A stretch of DNA of 46,604 bases from Actinomycetes bacterium (GCA_021799035.1 JAJZBG010000012.1:5661-52264); one strand, 5' to 3'. Shown: positions 8,366 to 16,761, counted from the stretch's first letter. The notes: generated by a model from the letters alone, not told the origin. Numbers and translations: made by a program.

Positions 8366-9824
8366 GGCAGAGCGTCGCCCCGTATTTGGTTCGAAGCCGA
8401 TGCTGCCAGTGCACGGCACAACTCTTCACGTAAGCAATCGGGCCTTTTAGAATTCCCCACATCTGCCGTCGTCCTAACGCGTTAGTCCATTGGGGAACTA
8501 CTCCCTCCAGCACCGACGCGATGTCTCCGTTACTCACAGAGGACGCGCGTGAGTGACGCCACGCGTACAAGATAGCATCCGGGAAGCGCGAGAACATCGA
8601 CGCCGCGACACGAGGCTTGCGGAGACCGACACTTGTTATGTATGCGCCCAAGCCGATGCCATATCCCTCCGCCTGGTTGACTACGGCGTCGAAGTCGCGG
8701 TGATGGTAATGCCAGACGATTGCGCCGGGACGGTACGCGAGAGTTCGGCCGGCCACCAGCAGGCGAAAGAGCGCCGCGAGATCATCGCCGCCGCGGGCAA
8801 AAGTGCCCGTTCCAAGCGCTGGATCGAACCCGCCGATGCTCCGGAGGAACGCTGTCTCAAAGGCCATATTCGCGCCCGAGCCAAGGCGCCCGACGGTGAA
8901 AGGAAAGAGACGGTCCGCCGGTCGATTTTGATCCAAATCAACGTCGCGAGGCAGGAATCCCTTAGAAAAGCGACCATGCGACTCCAGCATTACTTGCGCA
9001 GGTGTCTCGAGTTCAGCAGGCAGAATCAGACCGGTGGCACCACCAACGCTCGGGGAGCTCAAGAACGGCGCCGTGAGTTCAGCCAGCCAATTTCGATCGA
9101 CCTCGACATCGTCATCGGTGAATGCGACAATGTCTCCACGAGCTTCGGCAAGTCCCCTGTTGTGTGCTGCTCCAAGCCCTCGTTCATCTTCACGCAAGTA
9201 CCTGATGTCGATTTTGTCGTCGGCATAGGCTCGAACAGCGCGCTCGGTGCTGTCGGTTTCTCGACAGTTATCAACAACGAGTAATTCAAATTTGGGATAG
9301 GCCAAACGTTTAAGCGAGTCCAGACACCGCACAAGTTTCTCTGTGCGCTCGCGCGTCGCGATGATTACCGATACGAAGGGCGCTGATGAGAGCAGCTGGC
9401 GACGTTCCGCGAGGCATTCCAGTATTGCCGGGGGGTGGCCATCCCAGACATCGAAGGCGGCAAAATCGCCGAGGCCGTCGACATTTTTCATGTGATCAGC
9501 AATCGATTGGCCAAAAAGCGTTGTGACTTTGTCCGACCAGAGTCTCCTCGGATTGCGCGAAGACAGATCCAAGTAAGCAAGACCGAGCGGGTGACTGTGC
9601 AAACGAACCAGGACAAGCGCTGTTCGAGCACTTTTGTTGAAGTCGCCGGTTCTGAAAGCTGAAGTCTCGAGAAGGCTCTTCAGCCCAAGTTGCAGCTCGA
9701 CCTCCGCTACCGCCGCTGGCCGGAAATCGACGAGATCCTCTAAACGGGTCGAACTCTCGCGACTGTCGTCAGCGCCAACAAAGAAATGCGACGAAGCAGA
9801 CTGCAGTCCGCCGTGATGTCTCAT
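8358..9824 (-). CDS. GT2 glycosyltransferase with an uncharacterised N-terminal domain
   Basis: 488 residues. Residues 1-145 form a mixed domain I do not recognise; it contains a short LVLVRLHSHPLG segment of the kind seen as an accessory domain before some GT2 enzymes. Residues 148-400 are a clear GT2 domain: FVSVIIATRERTEKL, metal-binding FTDDDVEV (Asp 237-239), the GLGAAHNRGL loop and GGDDLA at 345-350 as the catalytic-base region. The C-terminal 80 residues are amphipathic and may sit on the membrane. It should transfer an NDP-activated sugar in the cytoplasm. The start overlaps the stop of the preceding GT2 by 4 nt, and its stop lies 8 nt inside the next gene, so it is the second gene of the coupled operon. 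The sugar specificity cannot be inferred. Confidence 0.85.
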   Translation of the reverse strand: MRHHGGLQSASSHFFVGADDSRESSTRLEDLVDFRPAAVAEVELQLGLKSLLETSAFRTGDFNKSARTALVLVRLHSHPLGLAYLDLSSRNPRRLWSDKVTTLFGQSIADHMKNVDGLGDFAAFDVWDGHPPAILECLAERRQLLSSAPFVSVIIATRERTEKLVRCLDSLKRLAYPKFELLVVDNCRETDSTERAVRAYADDKIDIRYLREDERGLGAAHNRGLAEARGDIVAFTDDDVEVDRNWLAELTAPFLSSPSVGGATGLILPAELETPAQVMLESHGRFSKGFLPRDVDLDQNRPADRLFPFTVGRLGSGANMAFETAFLRSIGGFDPALGTGTFARGGDDLAALFRLLVAGRTLAYRPGAIVWHYHHRDFDAVVNQAEGYGIGLGAYITSVGLRKPRVAASMFSRFPDAILYAWRHSRASSVSNGDIASVLEGVVPQWTNALGRRQMWGILKGPIAYVKSCAVHWQHRLRTKYGATLCHD

Positions 9825-10726
9825 GACTCGAGCAGCTGGGGCGGTGCAGCGGCAACCTCCGCAGGCGTCCGATGGAGGGAGGTCGTCAAAAAGCGTTCGG
9901 CAAAGATCGTCTTCAGGACACGCTGTCCGTCCCTGATGGCGTGGAGGTTTGATCCTCCATGTCGCCTTGGTAGCTCAAGGCTCGGAATCTCAGCGATTCG
10001 CAGACCTAGCAAGGAAGCGCGGACCATGATCTCGGTCTCGATTTCGAATCCCGTCGAGTTGAGATCAAGGTATGGCAGGTACATCCGGCGAAAACCAAAA
10101 AATCCGTAGCAGAGATCAGTGAACTTGACATCGTAAAAAAGATTGGCTATCCGAAGAAGCGCTCGATTTCCGGCGCGACGGAAGGGCGTAATGTCGAGGG
10201 AATCTCCGCCCGCGACAAAGCGCGATCCTTTGACAAGATCGAAGCCATTCTCGAGAAAGTGGACATATTGCGGTATTTCCTCGGGAGACATGCTTCCGTC
10301 CGCATCCATGGCGATGATCAGGTCGCCGGACGATGCATTGAAGCCGGCACGAAGCGCACAGCCCTTTCCAGCGGAAGGCTCCATGATGATTCGGAGATCC
10401 GGCCGACACGACTTCGCCATAAGAGTCGACACGTCTGAAGATCGACCGTCGACAAGAATCACTTCGTCGACGATATCGGGAATATGCTCAAGAACATGCG
10501 ACAGGTTCCGAGCCTCATTCTTTGTCGGGATGACAAGACTTACGGTGGACGCACGACGCTGTCGAGTGTCCACGGGATCGACTGCTGTGGCAGGCAATTG
10601 AAATTGTTCATTTGGCATCTGAACGATCTGTGGGACCACTGCGAGGTTCTCGTTAACGTCCTTCGACACCCTCGAATCGAATTGAGATTGCTCGTAATTG
10701 CCTTCTAATCCATTTCGTGAAAACAT
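9821..10726 (-). CDS. Polyprenol-phosphate glycosyltransferase-like GT2 (DPM1 type)
   Basis: 301 residues. I place the start at the ATG at 10726 because AAGGAGG lies 7 nt upstream; the open frame itself extends to 10849 with no such site. After about 55 poorly conserved residues, the GT2 domain begins (TVSLVIPTKNEARNL near 61), with VDEVILVDGRSSD, the GKGCALRAGF loop, and the DADGS metal-binding motif at 141-145. The later FTDLCYGFFGFRR and FEIETEIMVRA stretches are typical of dolichol/undecaprenol-phosphate glycosyltransferases that load a sugar onto a polyprenyl phosphate. No C-terminal membrane helices are seen, as in DPM1-only forms. It is the first gene of the coupled six-gene operon and may supply the lipid-linked sugar donor used by the downstream membrane enzymes. 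Confidence 0.87.
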   Translation of the reverse strand: MFSRNGLEGNYEQSQFDSRVSKDVNENLAVVPQIVQMPNEQFQLPATAVDPVDTRQRRASTVSLVIPTKNEARNLSHVLEHIPDIVDEVILVDGRSSDVSTLMAKSCRPDLRIIMEPSAGKGCALRAGFNASSGDLIIAMDADGSMSPEEIPQYVHFLENGFDLVKGSRFVAGGDSLDITPFRRAGNRALLRIANLFYDVKFTDLCYGFFGFRRMYLPYLDLNSTGFEIETEIMVRASLLGLRIAEIPSLELPRRHGGSNLHAIRDGQRVLKTIFAERFLTTSLHRTPAEVAAAPPQLLES

Positions 10727-10741
10727 TGTTCCTCCTTGTGT
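10727..10741 (-). promoter_or_regulatory. Strong Shine-Dalgarno ahead of the glycan operon
   Basis: On the minus strand the sequence reads ACAAGGAGGAACA directly before the ATG at 10726. It is the only good ribosome-binding site in the operon; the downstream genes all begin by overlap with the preceding stop. It decides the start codon of the first glycosyltransferase. Confidence 0.75.
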
Positions 10742-10811
10742 GTCATGGATCGGAGACGAATTTGCATCATCGGCGGAGCCACCTACTTGAAAAGGACACT
10801 CCCCTACGCGC

Positions 10812-10988
10812 TCACCAAACAACCGGGGACATGTCGGCAAGGCAGGCATGCGTGTGAACGGACTGCACCACCTTCAGCCCGTCCTCGGTCGTTGTCGGAA
10901 AGCCCATGACCTTAAGACCGCCCATAGCTAACACTGATCCCGAAACTTTGCTGAACAGGAGTTCATCGTCGTAAATGATCACTCGCAT
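10812..10988 (-). pseudogene. Truncated response-regulator receiver-like fragment (58 aa)
   Basis: A short frame from the ATG at 10988 to the TGA at 10812 encodes 58 residues. It opens MRVIIYDDELLFSKVSG, where the paired Asp after a hydrophobic strand matches the acidic pocket of receiver domains, then a helix, VMGFPTTTEDGLKVV and CLADMSP, where the Asp fits the phosphoacceptor position. It stops five residues later (PVVW), so strands 4-5 with the conserved Thr/Ser and Lys are absent, and no continuation is seen in the other frames. It is either a decayed response regulator or a very short receiver-like peptide. It ends 85 nt before the operon's first gene, in the same orientation. No strong ribosome-binding site is visible. 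Confidence 0.5.
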
Positions 10989-11604
10989 CTTTGGTGCTTC
11001 TTTGTTCTAATTGTGGGCCACGTCTTATCCAACGCGCTTCCTTTCTGCAAGCCACATTTGTTATTCGGGGCAGCGGCCTCATCTTTAAAGTCGATGCAGG
11101 CCCAGACCAATTGAATCAATGTTCAGTGCAGTTGAATATCGATCATCTGCGGTATTTAGGTACGACAATTTGACGAGCCTCCGGTGGGCCTATGACTCAA
11201 AATCCCTGCACTCTGACCCCGGCACGAACGCGAATTGGTAACGGGCAAAGCAGTTCCCCTTTCACGAACCAACCTGGAGGTACGCCTCTCTGCTGGTTCA
11301 TCTTGCTACTGAACTTCCCCGGGGACATCCTCAAAATTGTTGAATTCCCAACTGGTGCTACGTTCAGCTGCCAACTCAACTTCACAAGAACAATTTCATG
11401 GCCCAGTTACTGGGCAAAGCGCTGCTCTCTCAGGATCCGAACGATATTTTTCGACAGTTCAAGTATTTGCGAAAGATCCGTGAGCAGGCCGTCATCGCCA
11501 CCGAAGTAAATCATGGTATTCGACAACACGTACTCCTGTTGATCCGGCTACCCCTATTCAGGTAGGCTTGCATCTTGCTCGATCTGAAAGGAACCAGACG
11601 AGTG
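10989..11604. other. Intergenic, no supported gene
   Basis: This 616-nt region between the receiver fragment and the phosphoesterase gene holds only short frames without good ribosome-binding sites. One 35-residue minus-strand frame begins at the ATG at 11515 (MIYFGGDDGLLTD) but matches nothing I know. It should contain the promoters of the two diverging transcription units; I cannot place them confidently. Confidence 0.5.
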
Positions 11605-12783
11605 ATGATAAGTAAAAAAAGCTTGGCACGATGGAGCGTCGCCGTTACGTTTGTCACTGCAGCGAGCTTGGTGATTGCCGCATGTGGAGGGTCGCCCATT
11701 ACCTCGCCGACTACGTCGACGAGTACTGTATCGTCGCGAGGCAAAACGAGTTCATCCCCGACTACATCGAGCGCCGCCACATCAAGTACAGCTACATCAA
11801 GTGGCTCGACATCAAGTACAGCTACATCAAGTGGCTCTACATCAAGTACAGCTACATCAAGTACAGCTACATCAAGTACAGCTACATCAAGTTCAGCTAC
11901 ATCAAGTGGCTCTACATCGAGCGCCACCACAAAAGCGCCGCAGCAGAACACGGCACACGTGATGGTTCTCATGATGGAGAATCGCTCCTATTCGGACGTC
12001 GTTGGAAGTCCATCAGCTCCTTTCCAGACGGAGCTCTCCAAGAGCTACGAGACGCTCACAAATTACTTTGGAATCGGCCACTATAGCCTGGACAACTATC
12101 TCGCCATCCTCAGCGGACGTTTCTATCCATGGTCTACAGGCGATTGCACGCCTGGACCGAGCTGCCAGTCGTTGGATCCTACGTTGGCCACCCAAATGGA
12201 TAATGCGCACATCCCATGGGACGCCTACTTAGGTTCCATGCCGCACGCTTGCGACCAGACGAACTACGACAATGGCACCCCCGGTCATTCTTACGGCGTG
12301 CGGCACAATCCGTTCGTCTATTTTCCGAGTCTTGTCAAGAACGACTGCCAAAAGATCCAGCCGTCATCACAGTTGCTCCCCGACCTCAACAGCTCCTCCG
12401 CACCAGATTTCGTGTGGTTCAGCCCCGAGATCTGTCATGACGGAGGTGGAGATGAGGCGTGCGCTAGCATCGCCGCTGGCGACGCTTTTCTTTCCAACGA
12501 GATTCCGGCAATCCAGGCCACTAATTGGTATGCACACGGTGGGGTCATTGTACTTACCTATGACGAGGGCAACGGGAACGGACAGGGTCAGGGCGAATAT
12601 TTAGGCGGTAATGGCAATCATGTCTTGACTATCGTGATCTCGGCAACCACCAAAGGTAAGTCGGACTATTCAGCTTATGTAAACCACTTCGGGCTGCTGG
12701 CCGGGCTTGAGAAGACGTACCATTTGGCCTGCCTCGCCCAGGCCTGCTCTCAGTCGAATGGAGTGTTACCACTTCCTTCCTGA
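11605..12783 (+). CDS. Secreted lipoprotein phosphoesterase (acid phosphatase / phospholipase C superfamily)
   Basis: 392 residues from the ATG at 11605, with AAAGG about 12 nt upstream; TTG at 11575 is possible. A hydrophobic signal (SVAVTFVTAASLVIAAC) ends in a lipobox with Cys27 as the lipid-anchored residue. Residues 30-112 are an extracytoplasmic Ser/Thr/Gly linker coded by a tandem DNA repeat. The rest is a phosphoesterase domain (PF04185 type): MVLMMENRSYSD with the metal-binding ENRS at 125-128, LDNYLAILSG, and VIVLTYDEGNGNG with the later Asp/Glu ligands near GNGNHVLTIVIS. Such enzymes cleave phosphate esters outside the cell, for example phospholipids or phosphomonoesters. It stands alone on the plus strand. 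The exact substrate is not predictable. Confidence 0.85.
   Translation: MISKKSLARWSVAVTFVTAASLVIAACGGSPITSPTTSTSTVSSRGKTSSSPTTSSAATSSTATSSGSTSSTATSSGSTSSTATSSTATSSTATSSSATSSGSTSSATTKAPQQNTAHVMVLMMENRSYSDVVGSPSAPFQTELSKSYETLTNYFGIGHYSLDNYLAILSGRFYPWSTGDCTPGPSCQSLDPTLATQMDNAHIPWDAYLGSMPHACDQTNYDNGTPGHSYGVRHNPFVYFPSLVKNDCQKIQPSSQLLPDLNSSSAPDFVWFSPEICHDGGGDEACASIAAGDAFLSNEIPAIQATNWYAHGGVIVLTYDEGNGNGQGQGEYLGGNGNHVLTIVISATTKGKSDYSAYVNHFGLLAGLEKTYHLACLAQACSQSNGVLPLPS
11779..11913 (+). repeat. 15-bp tandem repeat coding a Ser/Thr linker
   Basis: Nine 15-bp units, mostly acatcaagtacagct or acatcaagtggctct, with a tenth degenerate unit to 11928. They encode the five-residue units TSSTA/TSSGS in the lipoprotein's cell-wall-spanning linker. 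Units differ by few bases, so copy number is probably variable between strains. Confidence 0.9.
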
Positions 12784-13182
12784 CCTAGGATTCCCAGAGT
12801 TCCCATAGTGCTGGGGTGACAGCCTTGTGGCAGTTCAGGCCAAGGGGCCTGAACGTCTACGATCGAACGATCATTCGTTTTCGCTACCGTCACGTAGAGT
12901 GTCTTGCGTAGCTCGGGCAGGCGCATGAGTCTGTCGACCGTAATCGAGAGCATGCCTCGGGTGGCAGGAAGCGTTACCGGGGATCCGGCGAAGTTTGGTC
13001 ATGTATAGGCCGTCCGTCTCTCTGCCATGGCGTTGATGCTCCGATGGATCGCCAAGTTAACCTATGTAGTATATGGAGCAACCTCGGCCATCGTCGGAGG
13101 AAGAAGTCCATAGACTTCGCACGCACCAGAACACGACGACATTCCCATACTCATTGCTGGATTTCACTTAGCAGGCGAGAGT
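12784..13182. other. Intergenic with a perfect 9-bp hairpin
   Basis: 399 nt without a convincing gene. Downstream of the phosphoesterase an inverted repeat pairs GTTCAGGCC (12833-12841) with GGCCTGAAC (12846-12854) around a 4-nt loop. No T-run follows on either strand, so it may be a weak or factor-dependent terminator. The remainder should carry the promoter for the GH16 gene; nothing else is evident. Confidence 0.45.
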
Positions 13183-14283
13183 ATGATCGCTCTAGTGGGC
13201 ATCTATAGCCACTTAGCGCAGTTTTCGCAACGACACCGCAAGGGTACCGCCACTACGATCGCTGGTTTGACGGCAGCAATTGGCATATCAGTGGCAGCCG
13301 GACTCGGTGTGTTCGTGCCACATGAGAAAAGTGCGACTCCGCCACAGGGCGACCACGTCATAGGTGGCGGGGAATCAACTACGACTGGTGCTCTAGGCCC
13401 GGCTTTAACCACAACAACTTTGACACTGGCAACAACACCAAAATCTTCAAATGCCACTGGTGCAACAACCACATTGCCACCATCCATCAAGTCTCAGCCT
13501 CACAGCGCGGCTTCGGCTCCATCAACGGAGTTGCCAACGACAACGACCGTCACTGTCGCGCGGCCTGTCGGTATTACTGCCGGCATGCACCTCGCGTTCA
13601 CGAGCAGTTTTCAAGGTAGTTCTCTCAACGGGTCAAAATGGCAGACCTGCTACCCATGGGCTGACTCTGGATCAGGGTGCACGAACTTTGACAACTCGGA
13701 ACTTGAGTGGTACATGCCATCCCAGGCCCAGGTCTCAAATGGGACTCTGCATCTGACTGCATCCAAGGTTACGACGATCGGAACCACAAGAGCTGGTAGC
13801 CCAGCTGCCTATCAATGGAAATCCGGAATGGTTACCACCTACAACTCATTTGATTTTACGTATGGCTATGTACAGGTTACCGCGCGCATACCTGCCGGCT
13901 CAGGCCTGTGGCCTGCACTATGGTTGCTTCCTCAAAACGAGTCATGGCCCCCTGAAATCGACATTATGGAGAATCTTGGAGCGAATACATCGAGAATATA
14001 TTGCACCTTCCACCCAGCACTTGGTGGTGAATCTCAGGAAATTTACAATTCCCCTACGAACCTTTCATCCGGTTGGCACACCTATGCTGTCAATTGGGAG
14101 CCCCACTCAATCACCTGGTACATCGATGGCCATCAGGTCTTTACCTCCAGCGCGAATATTCCACAGCAACCCATGTACTTTCTAGCAAACCTTGCAGTGT
14201 CTGGCACTGGACAGGTCCCAAACGCTTCTACCCCAGACACTGCCTCGTTTGATATTTCGAATGTGTCCATTTATCAGAATTAG
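13183..14283 (+). CDS. Secreted glycoside hydrolase family 16 (beta-glucanase-like)
   Basis: 366 residues. A basic N-terminus followed by a hydrophobic segment at 22-46 acts as signal peptide or membrane anchor. Residues 50-130 are a Thr/Ser/Pro linker. The catalytic domain, 135-366, contains the GH16 signature EIDIME at 258-263, where the first Glu is the nucleophile and the second the acid/base, preceded by GLWPALWLLP and followed by the WHTYAVNWEPHSITWYIDG stretch typical of beta-jelly-roll glucanases and agarases. It should hydrolyse beta-1,3 or mixed-linked glucans, or a related polysaccharide, outside the cell. The ATG at 13183 lies after AGGCGAGAGT, a modest ribosome-binding site. Two cysteines near 156-166 may form a disulfide. 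Confidence 0.9.
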   Translation: MIALVGIYSHLAQFSQRHRKGTATTIAGLTAAIGISVAAGLGVFVPHEKSATPPQGDHVIGGGESTTTGALGPALTTTTLTLATTPKSSNATGATTTLPPSIKSQPHSAASAPSTELPTTTTVTVARPVGITAGMHLAFTSSFQGSSLNGSKWQTCYPWADSGSGCTNFDNSELEWYMPSQAQVSNGTLHLTASKVTTIGTTRAGSPAAYQWKSGMVTTYNSFDFTYGYVQVTARIPAGSGLWPALWLLPQNESWPPEIDIMENLGANTSRIYCTFHPALGGESQEIYNSPTNLSSGWHTYAVNWEPHSITWYIDGHQVFTSSANIPQQPMYFLANLAVSGTGQVPNASTPDTASFDISNVSIYQN

Positions 14284-14304
14284 CTACCTAAAAACCCCTA
14301 AAGG

Positions 14305-14320
14305 GCTCGCCGCAACGAGC
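14305..14320 (+). terminator. Weak hairpin after the GH16 gene
   Basis: GCTCG at 14305-14309 pairs with CGAGC at 14316-14320, starting 21 nt after the GH16 stop. There is no T-run, so termination activity is doubtful. Confidence 0.25.
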
Positions 14321-14573
14321 AAAGAATCAGTCCTAGCGCCGATTTTGCTTTGTTGGTTTGAAGTGTTGCCTCCGGTCTTCTACGTCGACAGACTCACCAT
14401 GTTTCGTTCCAGCATCTCTAAAGTGGCAGCGACGCTGTGCGTTAGAATGACAGGAGGGCTCCCACGGGGACCGTGGAATGTTGCCTCTGAGCATGAATGT
14501 TAGACCTCTAACTTTTCCCCTGCTCTTCTTGGGGCGTGCATCCATAGATGATGAGTCAAAAGGAGAACCGCTG

Positions 14574-14888
14574 ATGTCGGGCGGGCAAGTGAGGAAATCG
14601 CGACGAATTTGGGTCAGATATGCTTTTGCTCAGAAGGGTGCGCCGGTTTACTCGAGAGCAATAATGAACCCGCGTGGTTCTTCAGGGATTGACCCTGGCT
14701 TCCAGAAACTTTCGAGTCAACCTCCAATTGCACCTCTCCACTTGCTAACTGACGCAGAAGATCTATTTCTGTTTCAGCCGCAGTCTGGAGTTGGGTCACC
14801 GCTTCAGAGGCTCACGTCTGACACTCGATTAAGCGAAGAAGAAGAGATAGGTGCGACGGCCCTGCGTAATGCCCCAAACCAGGTCTAG
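14574..14888 (+). CDS. Hypothetical small protein (104 aa)
   Basis: I do not recognise this protein. The case for it being real is the ATG at 14574 preceded by AAAAGGAG with an 8-nt spacer. The product starts MSGGQVRKSRRIWVRY, is basic at the N-terminus, has no membrane helix or cysteine, and ends with an acidic stretch (RLSEEEEIG). Its composition is rather unstructured. It lies alone between the GH16 gene and the convergent exported protein. It may be a spurious frame. Confidence 0.35.
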   Translation: MSGGQVRKSRRIWVRYAFAQKGAPVYSRAIMNPRGSSGIDPGFQKLSSQPPIAPLHLLTDAEDLFLFQPQSGVGSPLQRLTSDTRLSEEEEIGATALRNAPNQV

Positions 14889-15135
14889 CGAACAAATAAA
14901 AGGAATTGTGAAGGAGCTCACTGAAATGAAGCGCAACCCACCCTTCAGCTGCGCTCGATACATCTGGATCATGAAACGACTTCCGGAAACAATTCCATGA
15001 TTGCTGCAGTCAATTATGAGCGCTCGACCCAAGCAAAAGCAGCTGCCTCACGACATCTTCCCTATTCAATCGTCCTGACCATGACAGAATCTGCTAGGAA
15101 ACCGTTATGCGGCCCCAAGCAGATTCTGCAATCCA

Positions 15136-15405
15136 CTACGATGCGCAATATTCGTTAACTACTTGCCTGACCTGTTGGACTGTTAAGCCTGCGGCTGAGG
15201 CCAAGTTTCCAATGCCAGAGACGCCGAGTACATAGTGAGGATACTCAGCAAGGTACGCCGTTGTTTGGCCCACGCACGAAGACGTTCCCGGTGTGCCCGG
15301 CGTGGCGTGAGTCGGAGGACTCGCGAATGCCACCCCTGTGCCAGCGATGACAATTCCGAGGCTCATCGCCATAGTTCCAGCAACAATTGCCAGTTTCTTC
15401 TTCAT
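15136..15405 (-). CDS. Small exported protein with two cysteines (89 aa)
   Basis: The start is the ATG at 15405, because AGGAGAGGAAAAGGG lies immediately upstream; the open frame extends further but without a site. The product has a classical signal peptide (KKKLAIVAGTMAMSLGIVIAG) with probable cleavage after AFA near residue 29, then a Pro/Thr/Gly stretch and about 50 residues with two Cys, one near the middle and one three residues from the end (NEYCAS), likely a disulfide. The mature part, with LASAAGLTVQQVRQVVNEYC, resembles a small helical domain. Family unknown. The upstream region holds a 10-bp inverted repeat that may regulate it. Confidence 0.75.
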   Translation of the reverse strand: MKKKLAIVAGTMAMSLGIVIAGTGVAFASPPTHATPGTPGTSSCVGQTTAYLAEYPHYVLGVSGIGNLASAAGLTVQQVRQVVNEYCAS

Positions 15406-16005
15406 CCCTTTTCCTCTCCTAGTGCGCAATAACGCTTTTGGTGAATGCAACAATATCCGGCCAAATGTGGTTATGCTGGGTCATACCTAAATTGGACCTA
15501 GAGATGGCAAAAATAACATGGGTATTGTTCTGTAAATACCCGTGATATTCGCCCAAGAAACCTAGCTACCGTCTAAGCCGTTGTTCGCAGGTTCGGGTCC
15601 TGCGGGAGGCGCCGCCGCCAGGTTGTCGTCTGACGTACCTGCCGCTACCCATCATCGCACAAAAGCAGGAATCACCAAGCTGACACGACCTTCTTTGATG
15701 TCAATGAAGCCTACCTCGAACAACAGCGCATCCCCAAAAGAAAAGTCATGTACGCCTGCTCGACTCGTCTTGCCATTTTGGAAAACGAGTGAACACCGTT
15801 CGTTTTCTTCGCGCTTGCGCGGAAGTGGATACTGCGCGGCAACACTTGAGTGCTAGGCAGATATGAGACTTGGAAGAACCATAACTCGCCATTGAGAATG
15901 TTGAGCGACCAACTATAGGATTCATTTAAGACGTCACCGACATGCGGGACAAATTGACTGTACTTTCCGACGATATTGGTCCCACGTCAACGACTGGAGG
16001 AAGAA
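15406..16005. other. Intergenic with hairpin and tRNA T-arm-like fragment
   Basis: 600 nt between divergent genes. A 10-bp stem (one G-U) pairs CATGGGTATT at 15517-15526 with AATACCCGTG at 15535-15544 across an 8-nt loop, about 110 nt upstream of the small exported protein. At 15587-15603 a 5-bp stem with loop TTCGGGT looks like a tRNA T-arm, followed by GGGAGGC, but no matching 5' half is found. No gene supported. Confidence 0.45.
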
Positions 16006-16761
16006 ATGGCAACCTATGACGTTTCAAATCGTTCTGCAATTGTCACTGGGGCAGGGTCAGGCATCGGGCGAGCTGTGGCTCACCTACTAGCAACTAATGG
16101 CGCATCGGTGCTTGTCACCGAGATACATGACAGTGCTGCGCAGAAAGTTGTTGACGAGATTCGCCAACTTGGAGGCACGGCCGAGAAATTCGTCGGAGAT
16201 GTCACTGACCCTAGTTTTTGCGAAAATGCGGTTGCGGCTGCCAACACCTTGGCTCCTCTTCGAATCGCGGTCAATAATGCTGGAATTGGTGGGGAGGCTG
16301 CAAATATCGGCGATTACTCGCTTGAGGGCTGGCGATCGGTTATTGAGGTAAATCTGAACTCAGTCTTTTACGGACTCAAGTACCAACTCCCCGTCATAGC
16401 CTCCAACGGAGGTGGTGCAATTGTCAACATGTCCTCCGTTCTGGGCAGTGTCGGCTTCGCCACGTCATCGGCATATGTGACAGCCAAGCATGGCTTGGTA
16501 GGAATGACCAGAAATGCGGCTCTCGAATACGGAGTTCAAAATGTCAGGATAAACGCAGTAGGACCAGGCTTCATCCATACCCCTCTGGTAGATGCCAATC
16601 TCGATGAGGCAACACAAACCTTCCTTGCCGAGAAACACGCGCTTGGTCGCCTTGGCGAGCCCGAGGAAGTGGCGGCACTTGTCGCATTCCTAGTCTCTGA
16701 TGCCGCATCTTTCATCTCGGGAAGCTACCACCTTATCGACGGTGGCTACACTGCTCAGTAG
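16006..16761 (+). CDS. Short-chain dehydrogenase/reductase (SDR)
   Basis: 251 residues from the ATG at 16006, preceded by GGAGG with a 5-nt spacer. It is a classical SDR with the cofactor loop TGAGSGIG at 14-21, NNAG at 90-93, the catalytic Ser near 144 (NMSSVLG) and the Tyr157-x3-Lys161 pair (YVTAK). After the first strand comes VLVTEIHDS, with an acidic residue that usually favours NAD(H). The C-terminus (FISGSYHLIDGGYTAQ) is typical of the glucose-dehydrogenase/FabG-like group. It oxidises or reduces a hydroxyl/carbonyl substrate in the cytoplasm; the substrate is unknown. A second SDR, an MFS exporter and a P450 lie nearby, suggesting a catabolic or terpenoid/steroid-type modification cluster, but this is inference. 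Confidence 0.93.
   Translation: MATYDVSNRSAIVTGAGSGIGRAVAHLLATNGASVLVTEIHDSAAQKVVDEIRQLGGTAEKFVGDVTDPSFCENAVAAANTLAPLRIAVNNAGIGGEAANIGDYSLEGWRSVIEVNLNSVFYGLKYQLPVIASNGGGAIVNMSSVLGSVGFATSSAYVTAKHGLVGMTRNAALEYGVQNVRINAVGPGFIHTPLVDANLDEATQTFLAEKHALGRLGEPEEVAALVAFLVSDAASFISGSYHLIDGGYTAQ

Noticed and set aside
10727-10849. Extra N-terminal residues of the first glycosyltransferase from 10849
   Set aside because: The ATG at 10726 has an AAGGAGG site; the upstream start has none and would overlap the receiver fragment.
11631-12086. Long plus-strand frames across the repeat, with YIKYS-type and HQVQL-type repeats
   Set aside because: They are alternative frames of the 15-bp repeat and have no ribosome-binding site or family; the lipoprotein frame is clearly the real one.
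12750-12953. Minus-strand frame of 67 residues overlapping the end of the phosphoesterase gene
   Set aside because: Composition is plausible but it overlaps a real gene end, has no site, and upstream in-frame sequence contains a stop.
15581-15856. Plus-strand frame of 91 residues starting at the T-arm-like fragment
   Set aside because: Low-complexity, no family, no ribosome-binding site; it begins inside the tRNA-like sequence.
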